A stretch of 64,000 nt of DNA from Catonia carolina (taxonomy: Eukaryota; Arthropoda; Insecta; Hemiptera; Achilidae): contig JAQMRL010000003.1 of NCBI GenBank assembly GCA_035578175.1, forward strand, positions 95,711,969 to 95,775,968. The letters run 5' to 3'. Each line of letters begins with the position of its first letter. Positions within the stretch are counted from its first letter, which is position 1. This document shows, one piece after another, positions 1 to 10,955 of this stretch. Both the position numbers and the translations under genes were made by a program. The notes under the pieces were generated by a model, which saw nothing but the letters and a program-made list of their open reading frames with translations, was not told the origin of the DNA and ran no database searches.

Positions 1-933
1 CTATAAGTTGTTTTCTTTAATATTTCAAAACAAATAAATATTGGAAAGTGCATATTTTCTTATTAAATTCATGCAATGAAATTAAAGTTATTAAAATGGC
101 TGTCACTCTCTGTAAAGTTGTAAAATTCTATAATTAATTGACGACGAATATACGTGGCCCGAAATTACATGTTAAAGTCTCGTACTTGACAAATTTATTT
201 TACTAATGCTAATACAATCTGACAATTCTACAAACAAAAAATATCCTATTCCCTATTAATGGTACACTAAATTGTTTTTGTTTAAAATGAGTATATTTAT
301 TTTACTTCTTAACGTCGTGCTGTATAACTTTGTTTAATTTTAATGGTTTTATTTGCCATTACTGTTGATAATTTGTTTCTTTCAAATGTTATTATACAAA
401 ACACAGAAGGATGGTTAATAGTCTGCGGTCGCCAAGCTATTTTTATATTTAAATGGTGTTTTCGGGAGCGGTATATTTTTTTATGTCCCAGCTAGTCTGT
501 GTCACCACGTGTTGATGACGATGGTTTTTACCTAGGAAACAAATCGACCTGGCAGCCTCTCCTTTCACATGCGGCCGCAAAAAAACGAAGAAAACAACAT
601 ACCCACTAACACACATAAATTGATTTATTAAAATTGGAATTTATTTAATATAGACAAACATTTAATATATACTTAAAATTTGTTTTTTTATGTTTCACAG
701 TAATTGGAATTGAAATAAATTTTCACTTACTGAATATTCCTTGCAATTTCTCTAAAAATATTTTTGATAAGAAAGAACAAGAAGTATATTTAGGCTTATC
801 AATTGAAAAACTTCTAACTTACAAAAGCATTTCCCAGATTATACCCCCCCACCTTAAAATATTTTAAAGTGTGTGACTAAAAATTTAAAAAAATACCTCT
901 ACCCAATTATTCAAAACAGAAATTCTTAAAAAA
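1..933. other. Upstream non-coding flank
   Basis: No coding region is supported here. It is A+T-rich except for a GC-richer patch at about 420-600 that contains an E-box-like CACGTG and a GCGGCCGC site. Because it lies about 2.5 kb upstream of the Pox exon it could be a regulatory or 5' UTR segment of that gene. I could not find a start codon followed by a phase-matching splice donor, so this is speculation. Confidence 0.3.
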
Positions 934-934
934 C

Positions 935-1100
935 CCGCCTCCATGGTCTTTTCTAATGACTAACGCGCTGGCCTACAAAACGAAAGGTCCCGTGTTCGAT
1001 TCCCGGCTAGAGTCTAAATACTTTAACATGACCGTAGATCAATTAGCGACAGTAGTCGCTAATGACCACGCTGTTGATGCGACCTCAAAATAAACTAAAA
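935..1100 (+). repeat. tRNA-derived SINE, family 1 (copy a)
   Basis: The tRNA-like head has a degraded A box and an almost intact B box (GTTCGATTCCC). It is followed by a short body and a 3' tail, about 1050-1083, reading GTAGTCGCTAATGACC and then TGTTGATGCGACC, ending in an A-rich TAAACTAAAA. This copy has the tail closest to the LINE tail at 29040-29072. Pol III box structure is a known SINE feature; assignment to one family comes from comparing the nine copies here. Confidence 0.8.
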
Positions 1101-1580
1101 TGTAAAATCTAAAAAACCGAAGTTAAATTAATCTTCAAACAAGTATTTAATCTAGTAGTATATTTTGTCAGTCTTTTCGCTAAATCTCCAAGGTGTTACG
1201 CAGTAGGTTTTGAAACGATTCTACGATTTTTTTGTAGAACTTGTTAAACGTTGTAATTCTTTTCTTAGTTGTAAAAGTTTATCCTGAGAAGCAACGCCGT
1301 CATGTTCAGGGAATTTCGCAATTTGACATGAAAAGTTCAGATTAGTTATAATACAACGTCAAACTATAATTTAAGTTTTTTAGATTATCTATAAGGCTCT
1401 GTGTGTTAAATTAAAAATTTTCCCGCCTGTTTATTAATCTATCTCAATGTAATCCAAAATAAGTCATAACATTTGTTTGTATAATGAATACTGATAGTAT
1501 AATTGTGTTCCGTTACAATACAAAATGGTTGAAATTTCTATAAATTTTATACAGAAAAATATAAAATAGTCTACTAGTTA

Positions 1581-2527
1581 TTACTTTCTCTTGCCTATAT
1601 GAATATTATATAGGAAGGAAAGTCTATTGTTTTCATGTCTATTTCGGTTTTGAGTTTTCAGTTTTGATTTCAGTTTTTAGCGATTGGTCTAAGTGTGTGC
1701 GCCTGTGTGTGTAATTGTGTGTGCGTGTGTGTGTGTGTGTGCGTGTGAACAAAATATTTCAAAAACGAAACATCGTACGAACTTAAAACTTGAAACTTAA
1801 GTTAAATACCACTAGAGGACCCGACACGAACATTTACATCAAATCGGTCAACCGAAAGTGGTAGTTTATTCGTGTCATTTTTCAATTTTTTGCGATTTTC
1901 TCAAAAACGGCTCCGACAATCTTTTTCAAAACCGCCTCATTTACTAAATTTTTATGCTCTACAAGGTAGAGTTGGCGCCATGTCTGCTGAAATTCTTGGA
2001 GAGATTGTTTTCTCGTAAAAATATTATTTTTTTTAAGATGGCGGCTTTAATATGCATTTTAGCGCAAAACTTTATACAACAAAAAATGTAGAAAATTTAA
2101 AATCCTACAACTTTTATTTCAAACATTTTTTGTATAACGCTTAGTTTAGCGGTAATTAACAATTTTCTGTTTTCTTTTCACGAAAACTTTAAAAAAATCG
2201 ATTTTTTTAAAGATTTCAGCCTTAGTATGCATTTTACGACAAAATTGTAATAACAAATGTGTAGGAAATTAAAAGATTTACAACTTTTATTTAGCGCATT
2301 TTTCTCTACAGAGCCTAGTTTAGCGTGGAAGAGTGATTTTCCGTATTTTTAAGCCAAACTGAGGTTGATTTTCATTTTGCGGCTTTCACTCATGATTAAA
2401 ATAAGGTTATGTTTTTTGAAGTTAATTTTTTGTTTATTTCTAATGTTTTATTACCAATGTTAGGTTATATTTTTAATTTTTTGCATTGGCAAGAGAAAGT
2501 CGTGTGAGCGTTTCACACCAAATCTTT
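1581..2527 (+). repeat. 0.95 kb dispersed repeat (copy A)
   Basis: It begins with actttctcttgcc followed by a small hairpin (cctatat...atatagg). It contains the inverted motif ggcaagagaaagt at 2488-2500 and runs about 27 bases beyond it. Two internal modules of about 150 bp (about 2025-2180 and 2190-2345) are diverged tandem copies, each with 'tgcattttas', 'ctacaacttttat' and 'gcctagtttagcg'-like stretches. A second full copy is at 25551-26472 and a truncated one at about 37740-38095. No protein-coding potential is seen. It is probably a non-autonomous DNA transposon, but the class is not certain. Confidence 0.7.
1688..1746. repeat. (GT)n microsatellite
   Basis: An imperfect GT/GC dinucleotide run inside copy A of the 0.95 kb repeat. 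Copy B has only a remnant of it (tggtgtgtgtg), so it expanded after insertion. Confidence 0.8.
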
Positions 2528-2828
2528 ATGTATTTAGCCCACCCGGTATGATCACTAAATCCGTTTCCCGGCGCTGCAAAGATTTTTTCACATTATCTGT
2601 TATGTGTCTACGAAAACTGTCAAGGACCATCATGCCTCTTTTTGCCAGCCATGCTCAATTTCGATTACACCACACTTTTGATAACCAGTCCAGAACAGGA
2701 CTGTTGTCCATCCAACCCTTTTCATTAACTCTAATAACTATTCCAGACAATGTAATATTTGGAATAGTTTTTCGCTTGAAAATCACGTAAGGTGGTAATT
2801 TATTGCCGTCCGCTGTGATACACAACAT
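2526..2828 (-). pseudogene. pogo/Tigger-like (DDE_1) transposase fragment
   Basis: Read on the minus strand this encodes about 100 residues typical of the DDE superfamily-1 catalytic core of pogo/Tigger/jerky transposases: ITADGNKLPPYVIFKRK, then VNEKGWM, then KRGMMVLDSFRRH (second catalytic Asp in VLD), and finally VIIPGGLNT. In intact members that last part continues as PGG-LT-LQPLD. An in-frame stop (TGA, plus-strand 2655-2657) and loss of both ends make it a relic. The open frame visible on the plus strand here is only its antisense shadow. Minus-strand sequence upstream (2855-2960), with cgcgcac/gtgcgc and ttcgaa stretches, looks like the element's terminal region, so the middle was deleted. 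Confidence 0.8.
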
Positions 2829-2854
2829 TACGCTAAATCCGGTACATTACTGCT

Positions 2855-2965
2855 TAAAGGCCCCTAATTTTTTCGAATATAAAGCGCACACCAATTTATC
2901 GGATCAATTTCGTTCGAAAAATGTGCGCGGTATGTTCGAGTAAATACGGTAATTATTGTATTGAA
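2855..2965 (-). mobile_element. Probable terminal region of the pogo-like element
   Basis: Contains paired motifs around GCGCAC and TTCGAA (for example gcgcacac at about 2882 and gtgcgcgg at about 2923) and, on the minus strand, accgtatttactcgaac. Sequence of this type is common at ends of pogo/Tigger-like elements. It directly precedes the Pox splice acceptor. Assignment is by resemblance only. Confidence 0.45.
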
Positions 2966-3030
2966 ATAAGTAAAATGTTAATAAAGTATTTGATGATCGG
3001 TAAAACAAAAATTATATTTTTCTGTTACAG

Positions 3031-3761
3031 GGTCTGAGGGACAGACTACTGCTGCTCAACAATATGGTGAAGTGAACCAACTTGGCGGAGTCTTTGTAAA
3101 TGGAAGACCTCTACCGAATGCAGTTCGCATGAGAATCGTTGAATTAGCACAATTGGGAATTAGACCTTGTGATATCTCACGTCAACTTCGTGTATCACAT
3201 GGTTGTGTGTCAAAGATTTTAGCTAGGTATAACGAAACAGGATCAATTCTTCCCGGTGCAATCGGAGGTAGTAAACCAAGAGTGACGACACCAAAAGTTG
3301 TTTCTTATATAAAAGAACTGAAACAAAAAGATCCAGGAATTTTTGCTTGGGAAATTCGTGATAGATTACTTTCAGATGGTGTTTGTGATAAATATAATGT
3401 ACCTAGCGTCAGTTCAATCAGTCGAATATTAAGGAATAAAATAGGAGCACTTCTTTCACATCATAATCACCACGCACATCACCACCATCATCCCCATCAT
3501 CATCATCACCCGACTCATCACCCTTATTCGATTTATCCAGCCTACCCTTACGCTGCAGCACATCCAAGAGCACCTTGTTCTAAAGTCGTATCAGTTAGTT
3601 CTTCACCTACACAAGGACAACCTCACTGGCCGACTCCTCATACGGTACCTGACCTTCTTGTTGGTCATACGTCAGCGTCCGATCCACAGAACTACAATTA
3701 TTACATGTATCTCAGCCCTACTGGTGCAACTCCTTGGCCAGTAACATCGTCATCAATGTAA
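3031..3761 (+). CDS. Poxm: Pox meso / Pax1-9-type paired-box protein, 3' terminal exon
   Basis: A 3' exon of a paired-domain transcription factor. A pyrimidine-rich tract and CAG at 3028-3030 form the acceptor. The frame is open from 3033 ([20 protein letters not shown]), so the first two bases complete a split codon (phase 1) and the initiator Met lies in an earlier exon not seen here. The complete paired domain (about 3066-3449) has [40 protein letters not shown] and [15 protein letters not shown], the two helix-turn-helix subdomains that bind DNA. After it come a His-rich tract ([15 protein letters not shown]), HTVPDLLVG resembling the Pax octapeptide (a Groucho-binding motif in the family), and [12 protein letters not shown] near the C-terminus. 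There is no homeodomain, as expected for Pax1/9/Poxm. The family acts in mesoderm and muscle patterning. Stop TAA at 3759-3761. Confidence 0.95.
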
Positions 3762-6139
3762 TCTATTTCCTCCTAACCTGGTCAATTTACTGATGCTGCA
3801 TCACTTATGCTGATGTCGATCAGTGTAAGTGAAAAGCGAGGGAGAAAGATGAAAAAGCATTCCTCAATATGTAAGGAAAAATTTCCTTAGATAAATAATC
3901 ATGTTTGGCCAAGCCTAGAAAATTAACCTATAGTATTGTTTTATTCAATCGGAGATCTTTAAAGTTCTCGATGGATTAAAGTATTAAAAAGTTCAGCTAG
4001 TGGCTTGTCCCAACGTTTTATAGTAGTCATCTTAATAATTTCCGGTTAACAAAATAATCTGCACTTCATAAATAATAAAAAGTAAAATATTTTATTAATT
4101 TCCCAATGAACACGCAGGCGCCTCCGAATTTTTTCATATCTCCATTAATCCCTAAGTATTGAACTACGCTGAGTATGTTCAATTTGGTATGCATCCCAGT
4201 AACCTAAGCTAAATTTTATGTTTTTCTGGAAAATAATTAATATAATAATTTTGAAATTTTGAAGCCCCTGAAGCTAGAGCTTCATCAGATTTGAACATTC
4301 ATTCGTTCTCGATTTACAACTTTAATATTTTGAGCTGTCTTTGACTGCGCGCACCGTGATCAAATCAAAATCCCTTTTAAGCGTTATACCACTCTGGTAT
4401 AGTATCAAACACTTAACTTCAGCTGTATACCATCATTTTAACTGGTAAATGTAACTAATCAAAATAACTTCATATAACGACAGACATTCTTAAAACTTAA
4501 TTTTAAATACAGTTAATTCAATGCGACTGAATCTGCTGAATGATTCTTCTGGTTTTTATGAATACTCAAGTGTGATGAACCTCACGCCCTAGGTTTTGGG
4601 ACTTTTGATAAATAGCGTTAGGAGTGTGTGTACCAGATTTAAAATAAATAAATTATTTTCACTCAAAACGCTGAATACCCCGGGCCAATATTTACATAAT
4701 GAAAGATCGAGGTTGCCTTCTGATACTTCCGTAGGAGTTCATATTTTAATTTACAGACATTTGTAGTCTACCAACAAAAGATATAATTCACAACTTAATT
4801 TTTCAAAATTTTTAATTATGTATTTTTTAAATCAATTTGTTTTCTTTCACTTTTTATTTTTTAATTATGTCGTGAATAATAAATTTCTGTAAGTTAATCA
4901 TAGATAATCTTATGTATACAAACCATAGGGCCTACAACATTTTACCTACAAAATTTTATATTAGTCCGTATTACGTCAATAATTATAGGAAAAACTACTT
5001 TTAAAAACTTCAGTGCTTTTTTGTAGAAGTAGGAGACTTAATGAACTTTCGGGATGGAACTCGGTTGTGTATACAGAATAAAAATACATACAACTTCAAA
5101 TTTATGACTACAAACACTTAAATTATTTTGAAACCAAAACATTTTTTCATCGCAGTACATTTCATCGTTGTTTTTTCTTAACACGGAATAGGCTATAAGA
5201 ACAATTAACGATTGTCTTAAGCTAAGGACGGATGATTTTCTAGGCATGATCGTACCTATACGTAGTAAAAAATGTTACTGTAAGCCTAATAATGTATAAA
5301 ATATATTCATTTAAACTTAAATTACTGTATTATTAATTTAGAAATGGACACATTTATGGAATAATTATAACCCATTACATTATAGATTGTAGATTTGAAT
5401 TTATAATTTAAAATCTGTATTGAAATGTATTCATTTATAATAATATAGTCTAATAGTACTAAAATTTTCTTTAAATGCATGTGTTATTCTATTAGGACAT
5501 CTATTCAAACAAAATCAAATCTATTCAGTTTATTCTAGCCTATTTAATATAAGTTACCTACCATAAAATGAATAAAAAGGTATCGTGATATTTTTGGTTC
5601 TCCGTTCAATTTTCATTAATTTTTTAAATATTTTAAGTCCATCTATTTGAAAATTCAAATCTAAATTTTAATTAATTTCAGATTTTGTTTTATTTTAAGA
5701 TATCCTTATTAATTACCGTGTATGTTCAGAAATTTTAGTGAAAATTTAAGGGCGTAAAGTAATATGACGAGAGATCTAACCACGTTCTCTTTCGGACTGA
5801 TTTAATTGTGTTTTTACTTATTTTATTAGTGATGTTTACGCAGTTCATTTTAAAAACGGTTGGTTCCTAATAGAAAGCGAAAGTAATGAATAGATTGACT
5901 TTTTGTGTAACCTAATTAGAAAGCCTATAATGGTATGTAATCATCTAATGATTATCGCACAAAAATTTTAAGAACCATTTAAAAACAATTTTAATATTAA
6001 ACGTGGCAAAAAAAATTCAAAAACATTTCACTAACTAATTAATTACTACAATGCGTTTTTAATATATGAAAGACTTATATCATATTTCCAAACTGTAGTA
6101 AAAGATCATCGATTTCGAATGGACGAAACCAATGTTTTG
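3762..6139. other. 3' UTR/flank of the Pox gene, no gene seen
   Basis: A+T-rich DNA with many short stop-ridden frames. The Pox 3' UTR must begin here, but several AATAAA-like signals exist and the poly-A site cannot be chosen from sequence alone. No RNA gene, TIR pair or other coding fragment was recognised. Confidence 0.5.
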
Positions 6140-6260
6140 TTTTTAATTATTGCTTCCGGGAGACTCCTAAAGGGAGTAAATAGGACAGCCAAGAACTTGT
6201 AAGCTACATTTATTACCTTATACAGATACATTATTCGTATCACACATTGACCAACTTGCA
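6140..6260 (-). repeat. 3' end of a CR1/L2-like LINE (fragment)
   Basis: The block cgggagactcctaaaggga at about 6157 matches the 3' UTR motif next to the 3' ends of the related LINE copies at 16741 and 62601 (ggagactccaggagga). Orientation is the same, so the element reads on the minus strand. No coding part survives. Confidence 0.5.
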
Positions 6261-8367
6261 TGCTTACTTATTTAATAAATATACCACCTTATGATATTTA
6301 CTCAATAGGATACAGTTTTCTTCAGCATTCGCTTAGATGTTAATTTATTTGTTTAAAATACAAAATTGTTTAGAAAGAAATTATTTGTACACTGTTAAAT
6401 GTTTCAACATATATTTTCTAACAAATAATTTTTGAAAATAAACAAAAATTAGCACAACTTTTTGAATATTTGGGTAATTTATTAACTAAAATTAACTCAA
6501 TCACAGGACGGTTAATTTTGTACCTTACCACGCGGAATACCCTAACATCACCTACAAAGTTTTATTCCAAATAAAATGAAACTTTAATGAAAATCTCGCT
6601 GTTGGGTAACACAAATATAATTAACATGCCTAACTCCTGTTAGCTACATATTTTCCCTAAAATATAAAATGTGTTTTAATGAAAATAAAATATATTCACA
6701 GTGGTGTTTTGTAATTCAGTAACTTTATAATGATGAAATACTTACTGTTAAAGATCTTTTAAATATTTAAGTGTCTTAATATATTTCATAATTGTTGTAC
6801 AGGTTTTACAGGTATTTAATAAGTGTTTTAAGATTATTACCTATTATAATAAAAATTATGTTCAAATTTTTATATTTGTTAGCCTTCATTTAGTCAAAAA
6901 TTGTTCTATAATTATTTATAAATATTTGTAAAATATATATATATTCACTAATAGGGTTGGTTATGAACAAACCCCTGGTGAATTAAATTTCTAGATTATA
7001 GTTCTTTATGTAGATATTTTGTTGGTGACCTTTTTTGAGCTAAACCTTATGGGTTATTATAAATGTAAGTTAATGATATAGCATAAATCACAAAGAAATT
7101 GCCTTTTTATACTTTTAAAATATACAATTTTTGTATAGAATACATAAAATCATATATTTTGTGTACCTTAAGTGTACTTCTTACCCAAATATGTATAGAT
7201 AAATAAAGAGGATCATTTTTTTAAATTCATTAAATTTTTAATTATTTATTTGTTACCATTAGTAAACAACCGATAGGTTTTTGATAAATTTTGTAAAAAT
7301 CTTTGAGAAATGTAACACTTTATTTTTTTTAATACATTAAAAATTTCATTGTAATTTTTTTGAAATTGAATTAAGAAGAGGAAATTCATTTTAATATTTA
7401 TAAATATATTTTGTATGTGTAACTGTGATAAAAGTGTATACTTGGATATTATGATAAACAGTAATTATAACTGATTTTAATTATACTTTTAGAATTGTAA
7501 TTAATGTTGTTATTAGTAGAAAACATGTTTTTGTAATGTTCATAAAGTTTATTGTAATAAATTATTGTCATAAATAAATTATTTACTGATTTATTTTTAT
7601 TATGATGTATTTTTTATCAATTAACAAATAGTAATAAAAATATTAACGGATGGTATTAATTACTTAATTATTAATAATTAGAATAGCATAATTATTTAAT
7701 TAGTATCAAAGCCTAAGTTGAGTCGGAAAAATTATTAAAAAAATATTTTTTATTAAATAAATAACTAATTTTCGTAAAATTTAGAAAGTAATTATTTATT
7801 TATTGTAAATAAATATTGTAATAAAATTAATTTTATTACAATACTTTGAATTGTTTTTATTAATTACAAGATTGACTGAATTTTGATTGAACTTCCGTCC
7901 AACAATAAAGATTGGCCTTATAAATTTTTTATTGCATTATTACAGTTTATGTATATTATAATATGATGTCATATTTTTAATACATTAGTAATAAAATGTT
8001 TATGTAATAGATTATTGAAATAAGTTAGTTCATACAATATTTTTATTTTAATTAATGTTTTATTAAGGTAATTAGATGTAATAAATTATTGTAAATAAAA
8101 ATTACTTACCATTATTGTTATTAATAATATGTTTTTTATTACTTAACATATTTCAACCTTTCCTCATCCTACAGTGGTAATGAAACTAGATAAAACAACT
8201 GTCTTTGGATGAAGTTCCCGGTTGGGAATAAAATTTTACTACACATAATACTTGCTGCAAAACAGTATTTCTGTATTTTACGGTTTATCCCAGCTGCTTA
8301 TTTACAGCTCTGGAAGAGGTTATGGCATAACTAAAATAAATGTAATAACAAGAAAATTATCATATAT
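6261..8367. other. Very A+T-rich intergenic DNA
   Basis: Long TA- and A/T-run-rich DNA, with low-complexity blocks of repeated taatta/ttatta around 7550-8140. No coding frame or repeat family member was recognised. Confidence 0.5.
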
Positions 8368-8535
8368 TTTATTTTTTTTAAAGTTGCGTCAACAACTTGG
8401 TAATTAGCAAATATTATGGATTATGAACGTTGGATTTTGATTTGCAATAATTTCCAGACCCTATTAGGTGTAATCAAACTCCGCACCTTTCGCTTTGTAA
8501 CCACCGCTCTAACCATTACATCGCGGAGGCGGCTA
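8368..8535 (-). repeat. SINE family 1 (copy b)
   Basis: Reverse-oriented copy. The plus strand starts with the A/T-rich tail and gttgcgtcaacaacttgg (complement of the family tail), and ends with the tRNA-like head complement tacatcgcggaggcgg. The B box is degraded. Confidence 0.75.
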
Positions 8536-8812
8536 TTATCATAATTGATTTTCATAAAAATATGACAGGCATGAGAGAGGTGGGCTCCTGGAGGAATTTC
8601 CTAAACTTGTAATAGAGTGTCATGGTGTTCTGAAGGCTGTGATATCAAATTCTTTGCAATTAGTGATCTTGGTTTAGAGTAAATTGCAACAGTATTCGAT
8701 AATACAACATTTAAATATTAAATATTTTCCAATTATTATTGGATTATTTTGTGATTTCAAAATTAACCAGACTATATAAGTATTGTTTTAATTTTTAATG
8801 AAAAACTTAATT

Positions 8813-8903
8813 TGGTTGCCTCTGAAGAGTAATGATTGGAATACTAAACTGCAGATCAAAAAATTTCCGGTTTGATTCTCGGCTGGGGTAAAAATTTAAC
8901 GTA
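8813..8903 (+). repeat. SINE family 1 head (copy c), interrupted by a mariner
   Basis: A tRNA-like head (gttgcctctgaagagtaatg) and B box (ggtttgattctcggctggg) are visible. The body is cut at a TA where the mariner at 8904-9767 begins. The SINE tail could not be recognised on the far side, so it has decayed or been deleted. Confidence 0.6.
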
Positions 8904-9767
8904 CGTGTTTGATAAAAAAATTACGGGAATTTTTTAATTTCGCGGGTTTTGTAAATCCGATTTCCAAAAAATTATTTTACCTTGTTGGTACATCTGTTTC
9001 TAACATATTATGTTTGCATTTGCACCCATTTTGAATGTACAGTTTTATTGTTAATAGTTAAAAAGAGTACACACGTTTGCATTTGCTCGAAAATTTGTTA
9101 CTTCCGAAAAAATGAAAATAAAGAGTTTGCATTAAATTTTGTGTGAAATATTATATAAAGTGTAATACCACATTCGAAATGTTGTCAGTGGCTATTGGTG
9201 AATCTACTATGAGTAAAACAAGAGATTACGAGTGGTAGGCCTACAAACAGTTCAAAAATGGCCGTGAAAACGTTGAAGATGACCGCCCTCGACGCCCTAG
9301 CACATCTATAACCGACGACACCGTCGTAGAAGTGAGGAAAATGATTTTGAAAGATCGCAGAATCGCTATCAGAGAGGTTGCTGATGAGATCGGTGTATCA
9401 TTTGGATCATGTCAAGCAATTTTTTCGGATGATTTGGGCATAAAACACGTGGCAGCAAAGTTCGTTCCGAAATTACTGAATTTCAAACAAAAATATCGTT
9501 GAGTGGATATCGTCCAAAAGTTGGTGAATGAAGTCAACACTGATACAGAATTTCTGCAAACGCTCATTACAGGTGACTAAACATGGGTACATGGGTAGTA
9601 TTTGGTTTCGACGTTTCTAGAGAACCATGAAAGGACAACGTTTTGCCACCATTGAAGTGGATTATATCTAAGGGGGATTACTTTAAATGGGTAAAAATTG
9701 ATATAGATGAATAAATAAAAAAAATTAAGATAGAATAAAATTCCCGTTATTTTTTTATCAAACCTCG
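8904..9767 (+). mobile_element. Internally deleted mariner-family element
   Basis: Terminal inverted repeats of about 31 bp (left cgtgtttgataaaaaaatta; right end, reversed, cgaggtttgataaaaaaata) are flanked by TA on both sides (8902-8903 and 9768-9769), the mariner target duplication. The 864 bp length is short against about 1.3 kb for an intact mariner. The interior holds the 5' half of a transposase gene, then a jump to its last codons (GDYF...KIDIDE). Confidence 0.9.
9183..9700 (+). pseudogene. mariner transposase, truncated and broken
   Basis: The translation from MLSVAIGESTMSKTR onward shows the N-terminal helix-turn-helix region (FKNGRENVEDDRPRRPSTS; IREVADEIGVSFGSCQAIF; HVAAKFVPKLLNF) and reaches LITGD-TWVHG, the first catalytic Asp block of the DD34D family. 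Three nonsense codons interrupt it: TAG at 9236, TGA after FKQKYR, and TAA replacing the Glu of GDETW. Catalytic residues two and three are deleted. It is inactive. Confidence 0.9.
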
Positions 9768-9968
9768 TAGGCCTATTGAATTTCATTAATCCTGAACAGT
9801 AGTCCAATGCAGATGATAATGAGTATGTTATTAAAACCAATGTGACTTGACATTCATTAAAAAAATAATTAAAGTTAGGTAAAACTTTTGTATTAAGTTT
9901 GATTACCATTTTGTAACTAATAAGTTTGAAAATGCCGTTCAGCCATTTATAAAATCATACCGTCACAT

Positions 9969-10510
9969 TGTGACACTTATCTCTAAGGTTCGTTTCGGGA
10001 TCTGGGTAAATTAAATAATTAACACACTAAAGTTTAAAATTACAAGTAGCCTATTATAACTAATAATTACAATTAAATAAGTGACTAAAATCTACAAGTA
10101 TATTACAATCAACTTATTTAATAAATAACAAACTAATAAAATAAATAACTTAATCAATTTACTTAATATTACAGAAAAATTTACTTACAAAAATTATACA
10201 ATAAACTAAATTAATTATACAATGAACGTTAAACAACACAAAGCAAAGTTGACTTTCTCAAACGTAAGCGTTAAGCACTACGCGATTCGCTCACTCAAAC
10301 ACAGACAAATTAAGACTAAACTAGACCGTAAACAAACCGACGGTGACTAATGAAGAGTCGAGAAAAGACAGAGATTTTTGATATATAATAATAAAATACA
10401 AAATTCTTCTGATTGTTTCTGGATAAATCTTAACAACTGTTAACAAATTAGGATTGAATAGAAGGTGTTACAAAATGGCTAATTATCTAAATAGGTTACC
10501 GGCTCTCACA
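9969..10510 (-). mobile_element. Solo LTR (LTR family 1, copy B)
   Basis: 542 bp bounded by TGTGA and TCACA-type ends. It is homologous along its length, in reverse orientation, to the 542 bp block at 55794-56335. On the minus strand it carries a TATA-like tatatat, a downstream promoter region and AATAAA-like signals. No gag-pol sequence or second LTR lies nearby, so it is a solo LTR left by recombination. No clear 4-5 bp target duplication was found. Confidence 0.75.
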
Positions 10511-10683
10511 GTACCCGTACAACAATAAACCTGTACTACCTGTACTATAAAAGACCATTTATATTACACACAATATTTTTAACTATTTCTCGGAAAACCC
10601 TATTTATTACTCTTATTATTTACGTTAACATTTTTAAACTCTTGGTCATTCTCGAACACCCTTTCCTTTCCGATATTGTCATA

Positions 10684-10840
10684 ATATGTTGTTGTTTAGA
10701 TCATCACCCAAAAGGCTGGTATGAATCTCTAGAGGCTTTACTAAGAACAACCAGTAGTGAGGTGGTTTATCAGTGCTTTCCTTACTGAGTGGAAAACTAT
10801 GCTTATCATCATGCCAGGCTCTCTGAAAAGGGTCTACTTT
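10684..10840 (+). repeat. Dispersed repeat R3 (5' part, copy a)
   Basis: Starts tgtttagatcatcacccaaa, then ggctggtatgaatctctaga and gagtggaaaactatgctta, matching R3 copies at 17426, 20141, 39770 and 45052. The 3' half is missing and the copy is fused to a SINE-2 fragment. Confidence 0.7.
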
Positions 10841-10844
10841 AAAA

Positions 10845-10955
10845 TTTAATGGTTGGGATTCAATAAACCATACTTTCTCAGGAATGATCCTCATCTCATT
10901 GGGTCATGGGGTTGCTTATTGTTCTAAATTGAACAGATTGTATTGTACAAAAATT
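10845..10955 (+). repeat. SINE family 2 tail fragment (copy d)
   Basis: Matches the 3' part of SINE-2 copies at 46577 and 46935 (ggttgggattcaataaacca, then tctcattgggtcatggggtt). An internal piece present in the others is lacking. Confidence 0.7.

Noticed and set aside
420..600. First coding exon of the Pox gene
   Set aside because: Candidate ATGs run into stops or lack a splice donor in the needed phase.
2548..2790. 80-codon plus-strand open frame
   Set aside because: It is the antisense of the pogo-like transposase remnant on the minus strand.
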